Below, in pieces: positions 37,074-46,063 of a DNA stretch of 64,000 nt (its first letter is position 1; every line of letters begins with the position of its first letter). Location: positions 1,426,001 to 1,490,000 of the forward strand of contig CP097092.1 in NCBI GenBank assembly GCA_023300185.1. The letters are read 5' to 3'. Source of the DNA: Lancefieldella parvula. GTDB lineage: Bacteria; Actinomycetota; Coriobacteriia; Coriobacteriales; Atopobiaceae. The translations under genes were made by a program, and so were the position numbers. A model generated the notes under the pieces. It saw only the letters and a list, made by a program, of their open reading frames with translations. It made no database searches and was not told the DNA's origin.

Positions 37074-38246
37074 ATGCTTTTAGACACCCTACTCAAAGAC
37101 GCTGGCACTAGCCTTGACTGGCAATACATAATCTCATACGCCATCCTGCTGGCTCCGGCAGTTATTCCGGGTGTGCTATTTGTTTACTCTTTTATCAAAG
37201 AACCTCGACAGTTCCGCAACGCGCTTTTTTTATTTGCGACTCTTGCGTGGTCCTCGATTCTTCTAGTGCTAAGGCTGAACAACTTTATCCTTGGACTAAT
37301 TCTGGTTACTCTTGTACTGCTGACACCATTTCTGACCATTGGTTTCTTGCTGATCAACACCATAGTTGTGGTAAGAAATAACGGATTTTCACTGACATCG
37401 ATGCTGCCGTTTTTGATGGCTGGATTCCTTGTTCTGCTGATTGCGTCGCCGACCATCGTGAATTATTTTGACCCGGACGCTCGCCACATTGTTGTCTTTG
37501 TGCTGGGACTTTTTACGCTCGAGGGCCTGTGGTTCTCGTTTACCTTTGTGGCTTTGCTGTTCTATTCGTGGGTGTATCGTTTGCTTCCCCGCCGACGCCA
37601 ATACGATTACATCATTATTCACGGCGCCGGACTTGACGGTCCGCGACCAACTCCGCTGCTTGCAGGCAGGATTGATAAGGCGCTTGAGCTGTGGAATAAG
37701 CAGCATCAGCACGGAAAGTTTGTTGTTTCTGGTGGTCAAGGCGCTGACGAGATTGTCTCCGAAGCTCAGGCCATGCGCGACTATCTTCTGGAGAAGGGCG
37801 TTTCGGCTGACGCGATTCTCATGGAAGACAAGTCCACTACCACCTGGGAAAATCTTAGGTACTCGCTAGCCATTATCAACGCTGATCGGGCAACGGGTGT
37901 CGACGTTACAAGCTCGGCCGCCGTCGCAAGCGGGGCCGTCGCAACAACAGCTAGCGACGCGGCGGCCAGCGACGCGAGCGGAACCGCCGCCTCGAGCGGC
38001 GACTTCACCACAGCGGTTGTTACCAGCGATTTCCACGTTTTCCGTTGCGCCGAATACGCCCACAACCTGGGCATTAAGGCAGATGGCATCGGTTCGCACA
38101 CCAAAGGCTGGTACTGGCCCACGGCGTTTATCCGCGAGTTTATCGCAATCACCAAAGCGCACCTCTGGCCCTACCTGGTCATTGTCGGTCTGTACACGTT
38201 AATCAACGTGCTCAACTACGCATTCTTTTACCTGGGAGTTGTGTAA
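37074..38246 (+). CDS. YdcF-like DUF218 membrane protein
   Basis: 390 residues: five or six N-terminal membrane helices (to ~175), then a DUF218 domain (YIIIHGAGLDGPRPTPLLAG, SGGQGADEIVSEAQAM, EDKSTTTWENL, TSDFHVFRC), then a last helix. DUF218 proteins (YdcF, SanA, ElyC) are linked to envelope polysaccharide metabolism. A low-complexity Ala/Ser/Thr insert of ~40 residues (about 270-310) lies inside the domain, just before the conserved TSDFH motif; it is GC-rich and probably a late expansion. Confidence 0.85.
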   Translation: MLLDTLLKDAGTSLDWQYIISYAILLAPAVIPGVLFVYSFIKEPRQFRNALFLFATLAWSSILLVLRLNNFILGLILVTLVLLTPFLTIGFLLINTIVVVRNNGFSLTSMLPFLMAGFLVLLIASPTIVNYFDPDARHIVVFVLGLFTLEGLWFSFTFVALLFYSWVYRLLPRRRQYDYIIIHGAGLDGPRPTPLLAGRIDKALELWNKQHQHGKFVVSGGQGADEIVSEAQAMRDYLLEKGVSADAILMEDKSTTTWENLRYSLAIINADRATGVDVTSSAAVASGAVATTASDAAASDASGTAASSGDFTTAVVTSDFHVFRCAEYAHNLGIKADGIGSHTKGWYWPTAFIREFIAITKAHLWPYLVIVGLYTLINVLNYAFFYLGVV

Positions 38247-38286
38247 TCTAGGGGCGCTCAATTTTTGCTCCGCGCCTGATTTGCTC

Positions 38287-38617
38287 CGCGCCTGATTTCT
38301 TAAAAGAATCTGTAAAATTTGCCTGAAAATATCAAAGAATCTGTGGATTTGCCTGATTTCCTCAAAGAATCTGTATCCAAAATACAGAATCTTTGCACTT
38401 TTCAGGCTCACTTTTCAGGCTCACGCTCTTTCAGGCTCCTTTTAGGCTCGCTTTTCAGGCAGAGTTTAAAGCGAGTCCGAGCTCGCCCTTTCATGGAGCC
38501 TGATTTTCTCGCCATGTCTGAACGATTTGCCGGAAAAGTATGCCAAGTCTGAGCTGTTTGCCGGTTTTTCTCGTCATGTCTGAGTAAATGTACTCAGACT
38601 TCATGCACTTTTCAGGC
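38287..38617. repeat. Intergenic repeat R2 (inverted copy of R1)
   Basis: Inverted relative to 27470-27769. Same modules in reverse: three AAAGAATCTGT/GCCTGA units at 38300-38400, a middle rich in TTTTCAGGCTC, then TTTTCTCGCCATGTCTG, TTGCCGG and CTCAGACTT arms. Between two same-strand genes and no coding frame. Extra copies of CAGGCTC (38406-38456) are absent in R1. Confidence 0.85.
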
Positions 38618-38764
38618 TCGCAATTCCAAGCCTCGCCGATAGAGCTCACGAATCACCGCAGAAACCATGTGTTATCTGCGCCAAGTCAAGCTAGAGCCGC
38701 AAAACCGTATATACTCGAATGAAGCGTTATCTGGCGAGAAGCCCCGTGTGCTCGGAACCCTCGT

Positions 38765-38852
38765 GGACCCGACGCCCGCTCATCGCGGACCCGACGTCCG
38801 CTCGTTGCGGACCCGGCGCCCGCTCGTCGCGGACCCATCGTCGCTCGACGCT
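38765..38852. repeat. Four 22-bp tandem repeats upstream of the antiporter
   Basis: GGACCC begins at 38765, 38787, 38809 and 38831; the unit is GGACCCGACGCCCGCTCATC plus two bases. Since 22 is not a multiple of three, it is unlikely to be translated, which argues for the downstream TTG start. Confidence 0.8.
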
Positions 38853-38889
38853 CGCCGTCGTTGCCACCTACGACCAGGAAGGAAGCCTG

Positions 38890-41190
38890 TTGGAGACATT
38901 CGAATTTGTGCTCATTGTTTTGACCTGCGTCGCGGCTTCCTCGGTTATCGACAAGTTTGTCAACGTCTCCATCCCCGTTATCCAGGTTGTTATCGGCCTG
39001 CTTGTTGCGCTCGTGCTGCCCAGCGTCCAGGAGGTTCACCTGGAATCCGAGCTCTTTATGCTGCTCTTTATTGCCCCACTCCTGTTCAACGAGACGAGAG
39101 AAACCAACATTCGTGCACTTCTCCTCAACCTGAACAGTATTTTGTCGCTGGCGATTGCTCTGGTAGTTGTCAGCGTGCTTTCGGTCGGCTACGCCCTCCA
39201 CCTCATGGTCCCCTCAATTCCTCTAGCTGCGGCGTTTGCGCTGGCCTCGGCCCTGGGGCCAACCGACGCAGCCACTGTCACCGCGCTTAAGTCCAACATC
39301 CACCTGACCCATCGCCAGCAGACGCTTCTCTCGGGAGAGTCCTTGATTAACGACGCATCCGGCGTCGTTGCATTCCAGTTCTCCGTAGCTGCGGCCGTAA
39401 CGGGTGCGTTCTCTCTGGTAGATGCAGCGGGATCTTTCACGGTGCTTTTTGTAGGCGGCGTGGCAATGGGAATTGTCACTGGCTTTGCCTTCTCTGCCAT
39501 CAACGCAATGCTTGGTAGGTTGGGTTACGAGGACACCGTTGCAAACGTTCTCTACGAAGTACTGACGCCGTTTCTTGTCTATCTTCTTGCCGAAACCTTC
39601 CACGTTTCTGGCGTTTTGGCTGTTGTTGCGGCGGGTCTAGTGATTGCGCTTCCTCGTAGGCAGAGTAATAAAGCGCTGTTTGCAAGGCAAAAATTGGTCT
39701 CAGATTCCACATGGAAAGTCATCAGCTTCCTCATCAACGGCACCATCTTTGTCTTCCTAGGAATGCAGCTCCCCCTTGCCGTGCTTCCTGGCACCAACGG
39801 CGGCCTCAATATCCTGCAGATTCTAGGAATTGTTGTCGTAATTACCCTGTTCATGCACGGTGTCCGCTTTGCGTGGCTCTACGCGCTGGAAACTTACAAG
39901 CTCCACAAGGGCGGCCATCTCTGCACCGGAAAAGACGCCGTCGACGGCGAGAATGACCTCGCAGGTAGCAGCCCCGACGGCGAGAAACCCGACCAGCCGC
40001 TCGCTGAACTGGGCTCGGAGCAAACCTCGGAGCAAACCGATGAGCAGCCCAAACCCACGTGCGCCATAAAACCCATCTCAATCACGTCGGCCGAGGTCAT
40101 CAAGAACGTGCTGGTTACCACCATTGCGGGCGCAAAAGGTGCGGTAACGTTGTCGATTATCCTTACCTTGCCTCTCACAACCCAGTCCGGAGCAGCGTTT
40201 CCGCAGAGGGATCTGCTGATTACCATCGCCGCCGGCGTTATTCTCGCCACGTTGTTTTTAGCGGACAATCTGTTACCCGTGCTATCAAAGTCCCCTGAAG
40301 CAGACTCTGACCTGCCCGAACGCCTCCACAAAGGAGAGATTGCCGTCTTGGAAGCAACGCTTGCAGAGCTCAGGAGCATGTTACAGTCAGAAAATGCCAA
40401 AGCAAAGTATCTACCTGCGCTTCGTTTGACTATCACGCGCTATACCAACCGCTTGTTTGCCTCTCGCATCACTGTCCCTGGCTCGGGAGAACTTGTCAAA
40501 AAGCTGGTCCTTCACGAGACAGAAGTCCAGCAGAAATGCCTCGAGGAGCTACGTGAGCGCCATATTAAAACGCACAACCCCATTCCGTGGGATCAAATTG
40601 TCGATGACATTACTTCAATCCGCAGGTCAGTAGGCTATTACGGACCTATTGCAAACATTGCTGCTAAAACAAACCACCGCTCGCGTATTGCCGTTGCTCT
40701 TCACGAGCTTAAGCTGGCAGCGCAACGCATCATCGACGGCGAAATCAGGCACCTTGAGGACGCAGACCAGTCCTACTACCAGGCGTGTTTATACGCGCTT
40801 GAGATGGAATACGCGGAGCTTGATGACCTGGAACGCATTGCCAACGGTGACGATGAGGAGCTGGCGGTCATCGCATCTAATCTGATGATTGACCACGAGT
40901 CAGCAATTGAGTCCATCTGGGGCCGCATCAACATCAATGATGAGCATGACTCCAGCACCACTCAAGTCTCCTACCTGCTGCCTTACAACCTGAGCTCACA
41001 CAAGATGTCGCCTCACTTTAGGCAGCAGATTGCGGACGCTCGAAAGTACGCCGACGACGTGGCAGAAAACGCCCTGCGCATTGAGTTGGACCAGATTTCG
41101 CGCCTGCAGTTTGAGGGTGTCATCGACCGCGAGGTTGCCTCTCACCTGCGCGAAAACGTCTACTACCTGCAAATGACGTTGAGTGAGTAG
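38890..41190 (+). CDS. CPA1-type Na+/H+ antiporter (NhaP family)
   Basis: 766 residues. About twelve membrane helices in the first ~400 residues, with ASALGPTDAATVTALKS, the LSGESLINDASGVVAF motif (ND pair for ion binding) and the later AGAKGAVTLSI helix. A Gly/Glu-rich loop interrupts helices near 345-385. The C-terminal ~270 residues are a soluble helical regulatory domain. TTG 38890 is chosen: AGGAAGGAAG precedes it, and the longer ORF would translate the 22-bp repeats. Exchanges protons for sodium or potassium at the membrane. Confidence 0.85.
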   Translation: METFEFVLIVLTCVAASSVIDKFVNVSIPVIQVVIGLLVALVLPSVQEVHLESELFMLLFIAPLLFNETRETNIRALLLNLNSILSLAIALVVVSVLSVGYALHLMVPSIPLAAAFALASALGPTDAATVTALKSNIHLTHRQQTLLSGESLINDASGVVAFQFSVAAAVTGAFSLVDAAGSFTVLFVGGVAMGIVTGFAFSAINAMLGRLGYEDTVANVLYEVLTPFLVYLLAETFHVSGVLAVVAAGLVIALPRRQSNKALFARQKLVSDSTWKVISFLINGTIFVFLGMQLPLAVLPGTNGGLNILQILGIVVVITLFMHGVRFAWLYALETYKLHKGGHLCTGKDAVDGENDLAGSSPDGEKPDQPLAELGSEQTSEQTDEQPKPTCAIKPISITSAEVIKNVLVTTIAGAKGAVTLSIILTLPLTTQSGAAFPQRDLLITIAAGVILATLFLADNLLPVLSKSPEADSDLPERLHKGEIAVLEATLAELRSMLQSENAKAKYLPALRLTITRYTNRLFASRITVPGSGELVKKLVLHETEVQQKCLEELRERHIKTHNPIPWDQIVDDITSIRRSVGYYGPIANIAAKTNHRSRIAVALHELKLAAQRIIDGEIRHLEDADQSYYQACLYALEMEYAELDDLERIANGDDEELAVIASNLMIDHESAIESIWGRININDEHDSSTTQVSYLLPYNLSSHKMSPHFRQQIADARKYADDVAENALRIELDQISRLQFEGVIDREVASHLRENVYYLQMTLSE

Positions 41191-41191
41191 T

Positions 41192-42040
41192 ATGAGCGCT
41201 ACACCAGATACGCACCCCACCGCCGCAGCCTCCCGTCCCGTTGCGGCTGCAATGCCGCGCTCCGCCAACCCTGTGGCGAGAAAAACGACTATCTCCGGGC
41301 TTTTCGTCCACGCGCAGATGTCCTCTGTAGCTGGAGCTCCTGTCGTGTACCTCCTGGGTGACGTGGCCGACCACTCCTCCGTTCAGGTACCTGAAGGTGT
41401 CAGCCTCGTTAACGTTGGTGTTGACCTGTGGGAAGAGAACTTCTCGCCCTGGTGCGCGCCGCGCGTTTTTGCCAAGGGACCCAACTTTGGCGACGGCGCT
41501 CAGAAAACGCTCGATACCCTTATCAACCAGGTAATCCCCTGGGCGGAATCGGAGCTTACCGAGCCACCGGCGTATAGAGTGCTTGTAGGCTATTCACTCG
41601 CAGGCCTGTTCAGCCTCTGGGCTGGCGTATCGCAGCCCGCCACGCCGCAGCAGGTCGCACGCGGCTACCAGCCCGACGACGCCCCGTCGCAGCCCGGCGT
41701 GTCGTCGCAGCCCGGCGCGCCGCACGTCGATGCCCCCGTCGCTACCTTCCAGCGCGTCGGAGCCGTCTCGGGATCGTTCTGGTTCCCGAGCCTTCTGGAC
41801 TACGTTGACCAGCAGCTCAGCGGAGGAGCGGTCGGCCTCACACACGCTTATCTTTCGCTGGGTGACCGAGAAGCACGAACCCCCAATCCGCAAATAATGC
41901 ACGTGCGAGAAAACGCTGAACTTCTCGCCAGCGAGCTAGAGAACGCGGGGATAACTTCGACGTTTGAGCTCAACCGCGGAAATCACTTCCAAAACGTTGA
42001 AGGAAGAATGCAGAAAGCCCTGAACTGGCTGGTCAAATAG
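41192..42040 (+). CDS. Putative esterase (alpha/beta hydrolase)
   Basis: 282 residues. Elbow GYSLAGLFSLWAG, then SGSFWFPSL and terminal His candidate NRGNHFQNVEG; same plan as the 24661 protein. A Pro/Gln/Ser-rich insert follows the elbow (near 155-185), encoded by GC-rich direct repeats (CAGCCCG units at 41668-41720). ATG 41192 sits one base after the antiporter stop; GTG 41183 overlaps it. Translationally coupled to the antiporter. Substrate unknown. Confidence 0.7.
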   Translation: MSATPDTHPTAAASRPVAAAMPRSANPVARKTTISGLFVHAQMSSVAGAPVVYLLGDVADHSSVQVPEGVSLVNVGVDLWEENFSPWCAPRVFAKGPNFGDGAQKTLDTLINQVIPWAESELTEPPAYRVLVGYSLAGLFSLWAGVSQPATPQQVARGYQPDDAPSQPGVSSQPGAPHVDAPVATFQRVGAVSGSFWFPSLLDYVDQQLSGGAVGLTHAYLSLGDREARTPNPQIMHVRENAELLASELENAGITSTFELNRGNHFQNVEGRMQKALNWLVK

Positions 42041-42079
42041 GGTAAGATTCTTCAAAACGCACATGTCCAGAGAGGTTTT

Positions 42080-43426
42080 ATGCCCAACCAAAAGCAATTT
42101 GACAGTAAAACTGAATCGCCCAACACAGCCTCTGGCAAGCAATCTGACTACTTATTTGCGCTCATTCTTTCCCTAATCTTTGGCATTTTTGGCATTCCGC
42201 AGTTCTATCTCAAGGGATGGAAGTCGGGGCTTACCAGGCTTGTTGTAAACGCAGCGCTAATCGCTGGCGCATTTGCCCTGGCTCAAATACTTGCGTTACC
42301 GTCACTGCTTTCTTACCTTCTACCAGCAATTTTTTCGTTGCCGGTTATCGAAAGCGCGTTGAACCTCATTTATGAAGATCCCAGTGCTTCCAAACAACTC
42401 GTAAAAGGCAAGCTCAAACCGCGCAAGCGATACGCTGGAAAACAGAAAGCTGGAATCGCGCTTGCCTCGTTGACGGTGGCGCTCTACTTTAGCGCCGCTT
42501 TGACGCAACCGCTTCCAACCGTCGTGTCACCTGCGGGTTCGCCGCAGCAAGACTCCTCCGCGTCGTCCCAGTCAGACACCGGCGCACCATCCGCCACCGC
42601 TCAGACCAGCGCAAACGTAACTATCAAGTTTATCGACGTCGGCCAAGGAGAAGCCATTCTCATTGCACTTCCCGAGAAAACCATGCTTATCGACGCCGGC
42701 CCCACAGGATCTGCTCCAAAAATTGCCCAAGTGCTCCAAGAACTTGGCCGAAACAAAATTGATTACCTGGTAGCTACCCATCCCGACGAAGATCACATTG
42801 GTGGCATGGCGGATGTCATTTCCAGCACTCAAATCGGGACCATTTACGCACCAAATAAGACAAACAACACGGCAACATACAGAAAGTTTCTGGCCGCTAT
42901 CCAGAACAATAACCTGCAGATAACCCTTGCCGAGGCGGGCACCATCATCGACCAAACCGACAGCTACAAGCTAGAAATTCTCTGGCCCAAAAAAGACGCG
43001 AATTTCCCCGACACCAACGATTACTCGATAATCATCAAGCTGACCGTTGGCAACAAGACGTTCCTCTTCACGGGAGACGCGCCCACAAGTGCCATCCTGG
43101 ACTCCAATCCAGGTCACATTGACGTGCTCAAACTCTCGCATCACGGCTCCCGAACAGGCACCACCGAGCAGCTGGTCCGCAAGCTCTCGCCCACCTACGC
43201 CGTCCTCTCGTACGCCGTGGACAACTCCTACGGCCACCCCATGCAGTCGGTCCTGAACGCCCTCCGCAAGCATTCCGTTGAGGTCTGGGGTACGGGCGCC
43301 AATGGAACCATTACTATTACCTGCGATGGTACAAACATTGATATATCTGGCGAGAAACCCGGCACAGTGGTAGCTCCAACCTCACAAGATAAATCTGGCA
43401 CGTCGGCAAAATCGAGGTCCAAGTAA
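42080..43426 (+). CDS. ComEC/Rec2-like metallo-beta-lactamase-fold protein
   Basis: 448 residues. N-terminal third: TM2-like membrane segments (about 25-110 and 125-145). C-terminal: MBL domain with FIDVGQGEAILI, metal motif THPDEDHIGG, LFTGDAP and LSHHGSRTGT as in the ComEC C-terminal domain. The ComEC channel domain is absent, so it is not ComEC itself; such proteins occur beside DUF3006 genes, as here. Hydrolytic role at the cell surface is inferred. Confidence 0.85.
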   Translation: MPNQKQFDSKTESPNTASGKQSDYLFALILSLIFGIFGIPQFYLKGWKSGLTRLVVNAALIAGAFALAQILALPSLLSYLLPAIFSLPVIESALNLIYEDPSASKQLVKGKLKPRKRYAGKQKAGIALASLTVALYFSAALTQPLPTVVSPAGSPQQDSSASSQSDTGAPSATAQTSANVTIKFIDVGQGEAILIALPEKTMLIDAGPTGSAPKIAQVLQELGRNKIDYLVATHPDEDHIGGMADVISSTQIGTIYAPNKTNNTATYRKFLAAIQNNNLQITLAEAGTIIDQTDSYKLEILWPKKDANFPDTNDYSIIIKLTVGNKTFLFTGDAPTSAILDSNPGHIDVLKLSHHGSRTGTTEQLVRKLSPTYAVLSYAVDNSYGHPMQSVLNALRKHSVEVWGTGANGTITITCDGTNIDISGEKPGTVVAPTSQDKSGTSAKSRSK

Positions 43427-43668
43427 TGAAAGCAATCATCGATCGATTTGAAGACAACAATCTTGCCGTGCTTGAATTGAATGATCAGCCAGGCAATATG
43501 CTGACCGTTTCTGTCGATGAGCTACCAAGCAATGCTTGTCAGGGCGATGTACTCTACTACAAAGACGGCTCGTGGATACTAGCCGAGGAAGAAACCGCTC
43601 AGCGACACACCGATATCGACGAGCTGTTCAACTCCCTGCTTGCCCATGATGATACGGAATCCGAGTAA
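43426..43668 (+). CDS. DUF3006 protein
   Basis: 80 residues, MKAIIDRFEDNNLAVLELND typical of DUF3006. Its ATG shares the last base of the MBL gene's stop (TAATG), so the two are cotranslated, the standard pairing of this family. Function unknown. Confidence 0.85.
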   Translation: MKAIIDRFEDNNLAVLELNDQPGNMLTVSVDELPSNACQGDVLYYKDGSWILAEEETAQRHTDIDELFNSLLAHDDTESE

Positions 43669-43946
43669 CCCCAGATAAAGACTAAAATATGCGATTTTAG
43701 AATATTTATAAAACTGCACGTTAACCCATAAATATGCGTTTTTCGAATATTTTGTAAGACATCTATCTACCTGCATAAATAAAAAAGACGTCTTGTCGAG
43801 AAAGACGTCTGTGTAGAGTACTTTTATCCAAGAAAAAGTGTGATATATTACATATAACACCGGCGCGCATCCTCGCTCTGCAGAGAGAGAGGGCACGCCA
43901 TTTACTTTATAGGGCCACGATAGCTGCGGCCATTCTCTTCTCATCT
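43669..43946. other. Spacer between convergent genes
   Basis: Two copies of AAATATGCG..TTTTxGAATATTT (43686 and 43730), and an AGACGTCTT pair (43788, 43804) that can form a terminator stem with a T-run on the minus strand. No gene seen. Confidence 0.5.
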
Positions 43947-44432
43947 TCAGCTAGAAGTACTCGCATTGTCCAACCCTATCGAATCCAGCCACTTTTGCAC
44001 TTCACTAAAAGTATACGTGCCTTTTACTGCCAGCCCTGGTATCACGCGAGAAGTACTACATTCTCTCTGATACTCCTCAATCATATTGCCAAATCCTCCG
44101 CCGCCATGCGTGCAAAACGGAATGATTGTTTTGCCACTCAAATCCGTTGCCCTTAAGAACGAAAGCACCGGAGGAGCAAATGTTTTAAGCCAGTTGGGTG
44201 ATCCAATAAAGACAGTATCGAAGTCAGCAACATCTGTATCGTATTGCATCAGAGCAGGACAAACGCCCTTTTCTATTTGCGCTCTAACCTCTTTTACCGC
44301 CGTGTTATACGAGAAAGAATAGGGATCTTGAGGCTTAAGTTCCAGCAGCTCGGCATCGGTAATCAGCGCAATATCCTCCGCAAGCCTTCTTGTGATGCCG
44401 GAATACGAATAGAACACAATCAAAGACTTCAT
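43947..44432 (-). CDS. Flavodoxin
   Basis: 161 residues. Starts MKSLIVFYSYSGITRRLAED, an FMN-phosphate loop (SYSGITR), then FDTVFIGSPNWLKTFAPPVL and PFCTHGGGGFGNM, matching the flavodoxin_4 group of single-domain electron carriers. Cytoplasmic; redox partner not evident from context. Confidence 0.85.
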   Translation of the reverse strand: MKSLIVFYSYSGITRRLAEDIALITDAELLELKPQDPYSFSYNTAVKEVRAQIEKGVCPALMQYDTDVADFDTVFIGSPNWLKTFAPPVLSFLRATDLSGKTIIPFCTHGGGGFGNMIEEYQRECSTSRVIPGLAVKGTYTFSEVQKWLDSIGLDNASTSS

Positions 44433-44528
44433 GTAAGAATCTCCACCATCAGTCGAGAAGAACGTGCCGTTGCAGCATTACGTCAAATTATTTGCCACAA
44501 ACCTACAATGTGATGTCAATATAATAAG

Positions 44529-45821
44529 TTATGACCAGCGCTTTCCGTCTGGATCTAAATTAGACAGCCAATTTATTTCATCCTGAATCTGTTGTCTTGA
44601 TTCCTCGCTTTGATCCCAGTAGCCGCGTCCAACTGAAGTTGGCGCCATGTGGGTAAACATCCAGATGTTACCAGGATTTTGAAGTGCAGTTACAATTTCC
44701 GGATCACTTACTTTCTCTAATGTGAAATGTTCAAGCTTTCTGACATCCATAACAACACGGATATATTTATCTGTATAACGAGGGATGCCTATTGCAGCAA
44801 CACGTTCGTCCCAATTTGGTGGGTGAAGAAAAACTTTTGTACCCGGAGAAAAATGACGCGTTCCATGAACTATGCGTTTATCCTCACCAATCTTATTTTC
44901 ATCTCTCACTTCTGCAGTAAGGCACCACACCCATTCTGGGATTTGAGGTGCCTTTTTTATACATCTAGCAAGTGTTGTATAGAATTTCTCGACATCTATG
45001 CCAGTCGGGACCTGAGACATCTGTCCGTCAAAAAACCTATAACATTTCCAAATGCCCTCTTTTAACAAGATGAAATCGCAAGCATAAAACAAGTTCCAGG
45101 TAACATCCTGAAATGCTCCAATAAGCTTTTTGGGTGGTTTGGGTAAATTGGGACAAATTGTTAAGGCATCAGGTTCTAATGGACTTTTAAAAAATGCCTT
45201 GCCTTCAAAATAAAAAACTCTCCAAATCACAGGAATCTCATTACATGTAGCTTTTGTTACATATTCCTCAAAGAAAGCCCCACCAGTAAAGTAAGTACCT
45301 TTTGCTTTCTCAAATTTTTTAGCAAGCTCTTTGCCCTCATTTCCAGAAAAACATCCTATAGCTAGGCTTTCATTCAAATCACTAAGAGGACCATCGGCAT
45401 CTCTTACAACATAGACAGAAGGAGGGTAAGAGCCATGACCACTTGAACCAAAACATGCGCCGACATTAATGCTCTCTATTGCATAATCCCCTGCTGAAGA
45501 ATGTCCTCCCAAACCTCTTTCTTCAGGTCCGATTACGCGCCAAGAATCAGTTAAAAGCCTATACCCCAAAGATAAAAGATCATGCTCTAGGTGTTTGTAA
45601 TTTTCTTTAGAGGTTGGATGACAGCGAAGAAACGTTGGCATGTCATGTCTTAGAGCTTTATCACAAATTAGTTCTTCTCCATTAAGGTATGCCTCGTAAT
45701 TAAAAAGATGAACATCAAACTGTGGCAACTCTTTGGCTGCCGACCATTCGTTGTACCAAACAGGATCAACAATATTAGGATTTTCTGCAGAAGATTCGAA
45801 CAACAGAGCAATTTGCTCCAT
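44529..45821 (-). CDS. ATP-grasp-like protein with the shared GTRHFSPGTKV domain
   Basis: 430 residues. The N-terminal two thirds resemble ATP-grasp proteins: FLRCHPTSKENY, FFEEYVTKATCNEIPVIWRV, and FYFEGKAFFKS. The C-terminal ~130 residues (IPEWVWCL, VVHGTRHFSPGTKV variant with I, WDQSEESRQQIQDEINWLSN) duplicate the middle of the 1238 protein. Low GC, between a flavodoxin and an XRE gene, transcribed alone. ATP-grasp enzymes ligate carboxylates to amines; the partner substrate is unknown. Confidence 0.7.
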   Translation of the reverse strand: MEQIALLFESSAENPNIVDPVWYNEWSAAKELPQFDVHLFNYEAYLNGEELICDKALRHDMPTFLRCHPTSKENYKHLEHDLLSLGYRLLTDSWRVIGPEERGLGGHSSAGDYAIESINVGACFGSSGHGSYPPSVYVVRDADGPLSDLNESLAIGCFSGNEGKELAKKFEKAKGTYFTGGAFFEEYVTKATCNEIPVIWRVFYFEGKAFFKSPLEPDALTICPNLPKPPKKLIGAFQDVTWNLFYACDFILLKEGIWKCYRFFDGQMSQVPTGIDVEKFYTTLARCIKKAPQIPEWVWCLTAEVRDENKIGEDKRIVHGTRHFSPGTKVFLHPPNWDERVAAIGIPRYTDKYIRVVMDVRKLEHFTLEKVSDPEIVTALQNPGNIWMFTHMAPTSVGRGYWDQSEESRQQIQDEINWLSNLDPDGKRWS

Positions 45822-45985
45822 TCCATCCTCCTTTAAAAAATGGCATCTCCATGCAACATGAAGATGCCAAAAAAGATAATTGGCTCTCTTGAGCCCGCAC
45901 TATCCAGTACGCAATTTGGTACCACTATTTTACATCAAATGAAAAGTGACGTGAGATAGTAAACTTAATCAAATAAACGCCAAAC

Positions 45986-46039
45986 AAAAAAACGAGACCG
46001 TTTCCCGACAAGCAACTGCCCGGGCGTATCTCGTTTTTT
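45986..46039. terminator. Bidirectional-looking terminator after the XRE gene
   Basis: AAAAAACGAGA at 45986 pairs with TCTCGTTTTTT ending at 46039; inner loop of ~32 bases includes CCGTTTCCCG/CGGGCG pairing. It serves the minus-strand XRE gene. Confidence 0.8.
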
Positions 46040-46063
46040 ATCAGTCTATGTAATCGTTAGCGC

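Noticed and set aside
38719..38889. N-terminal extension of the antiporter from 38719
   Set aside because: It would translate 22-bp repeats that break the codon phase; the TTG at 38890 has a strong RBS and places the first helix correctly.
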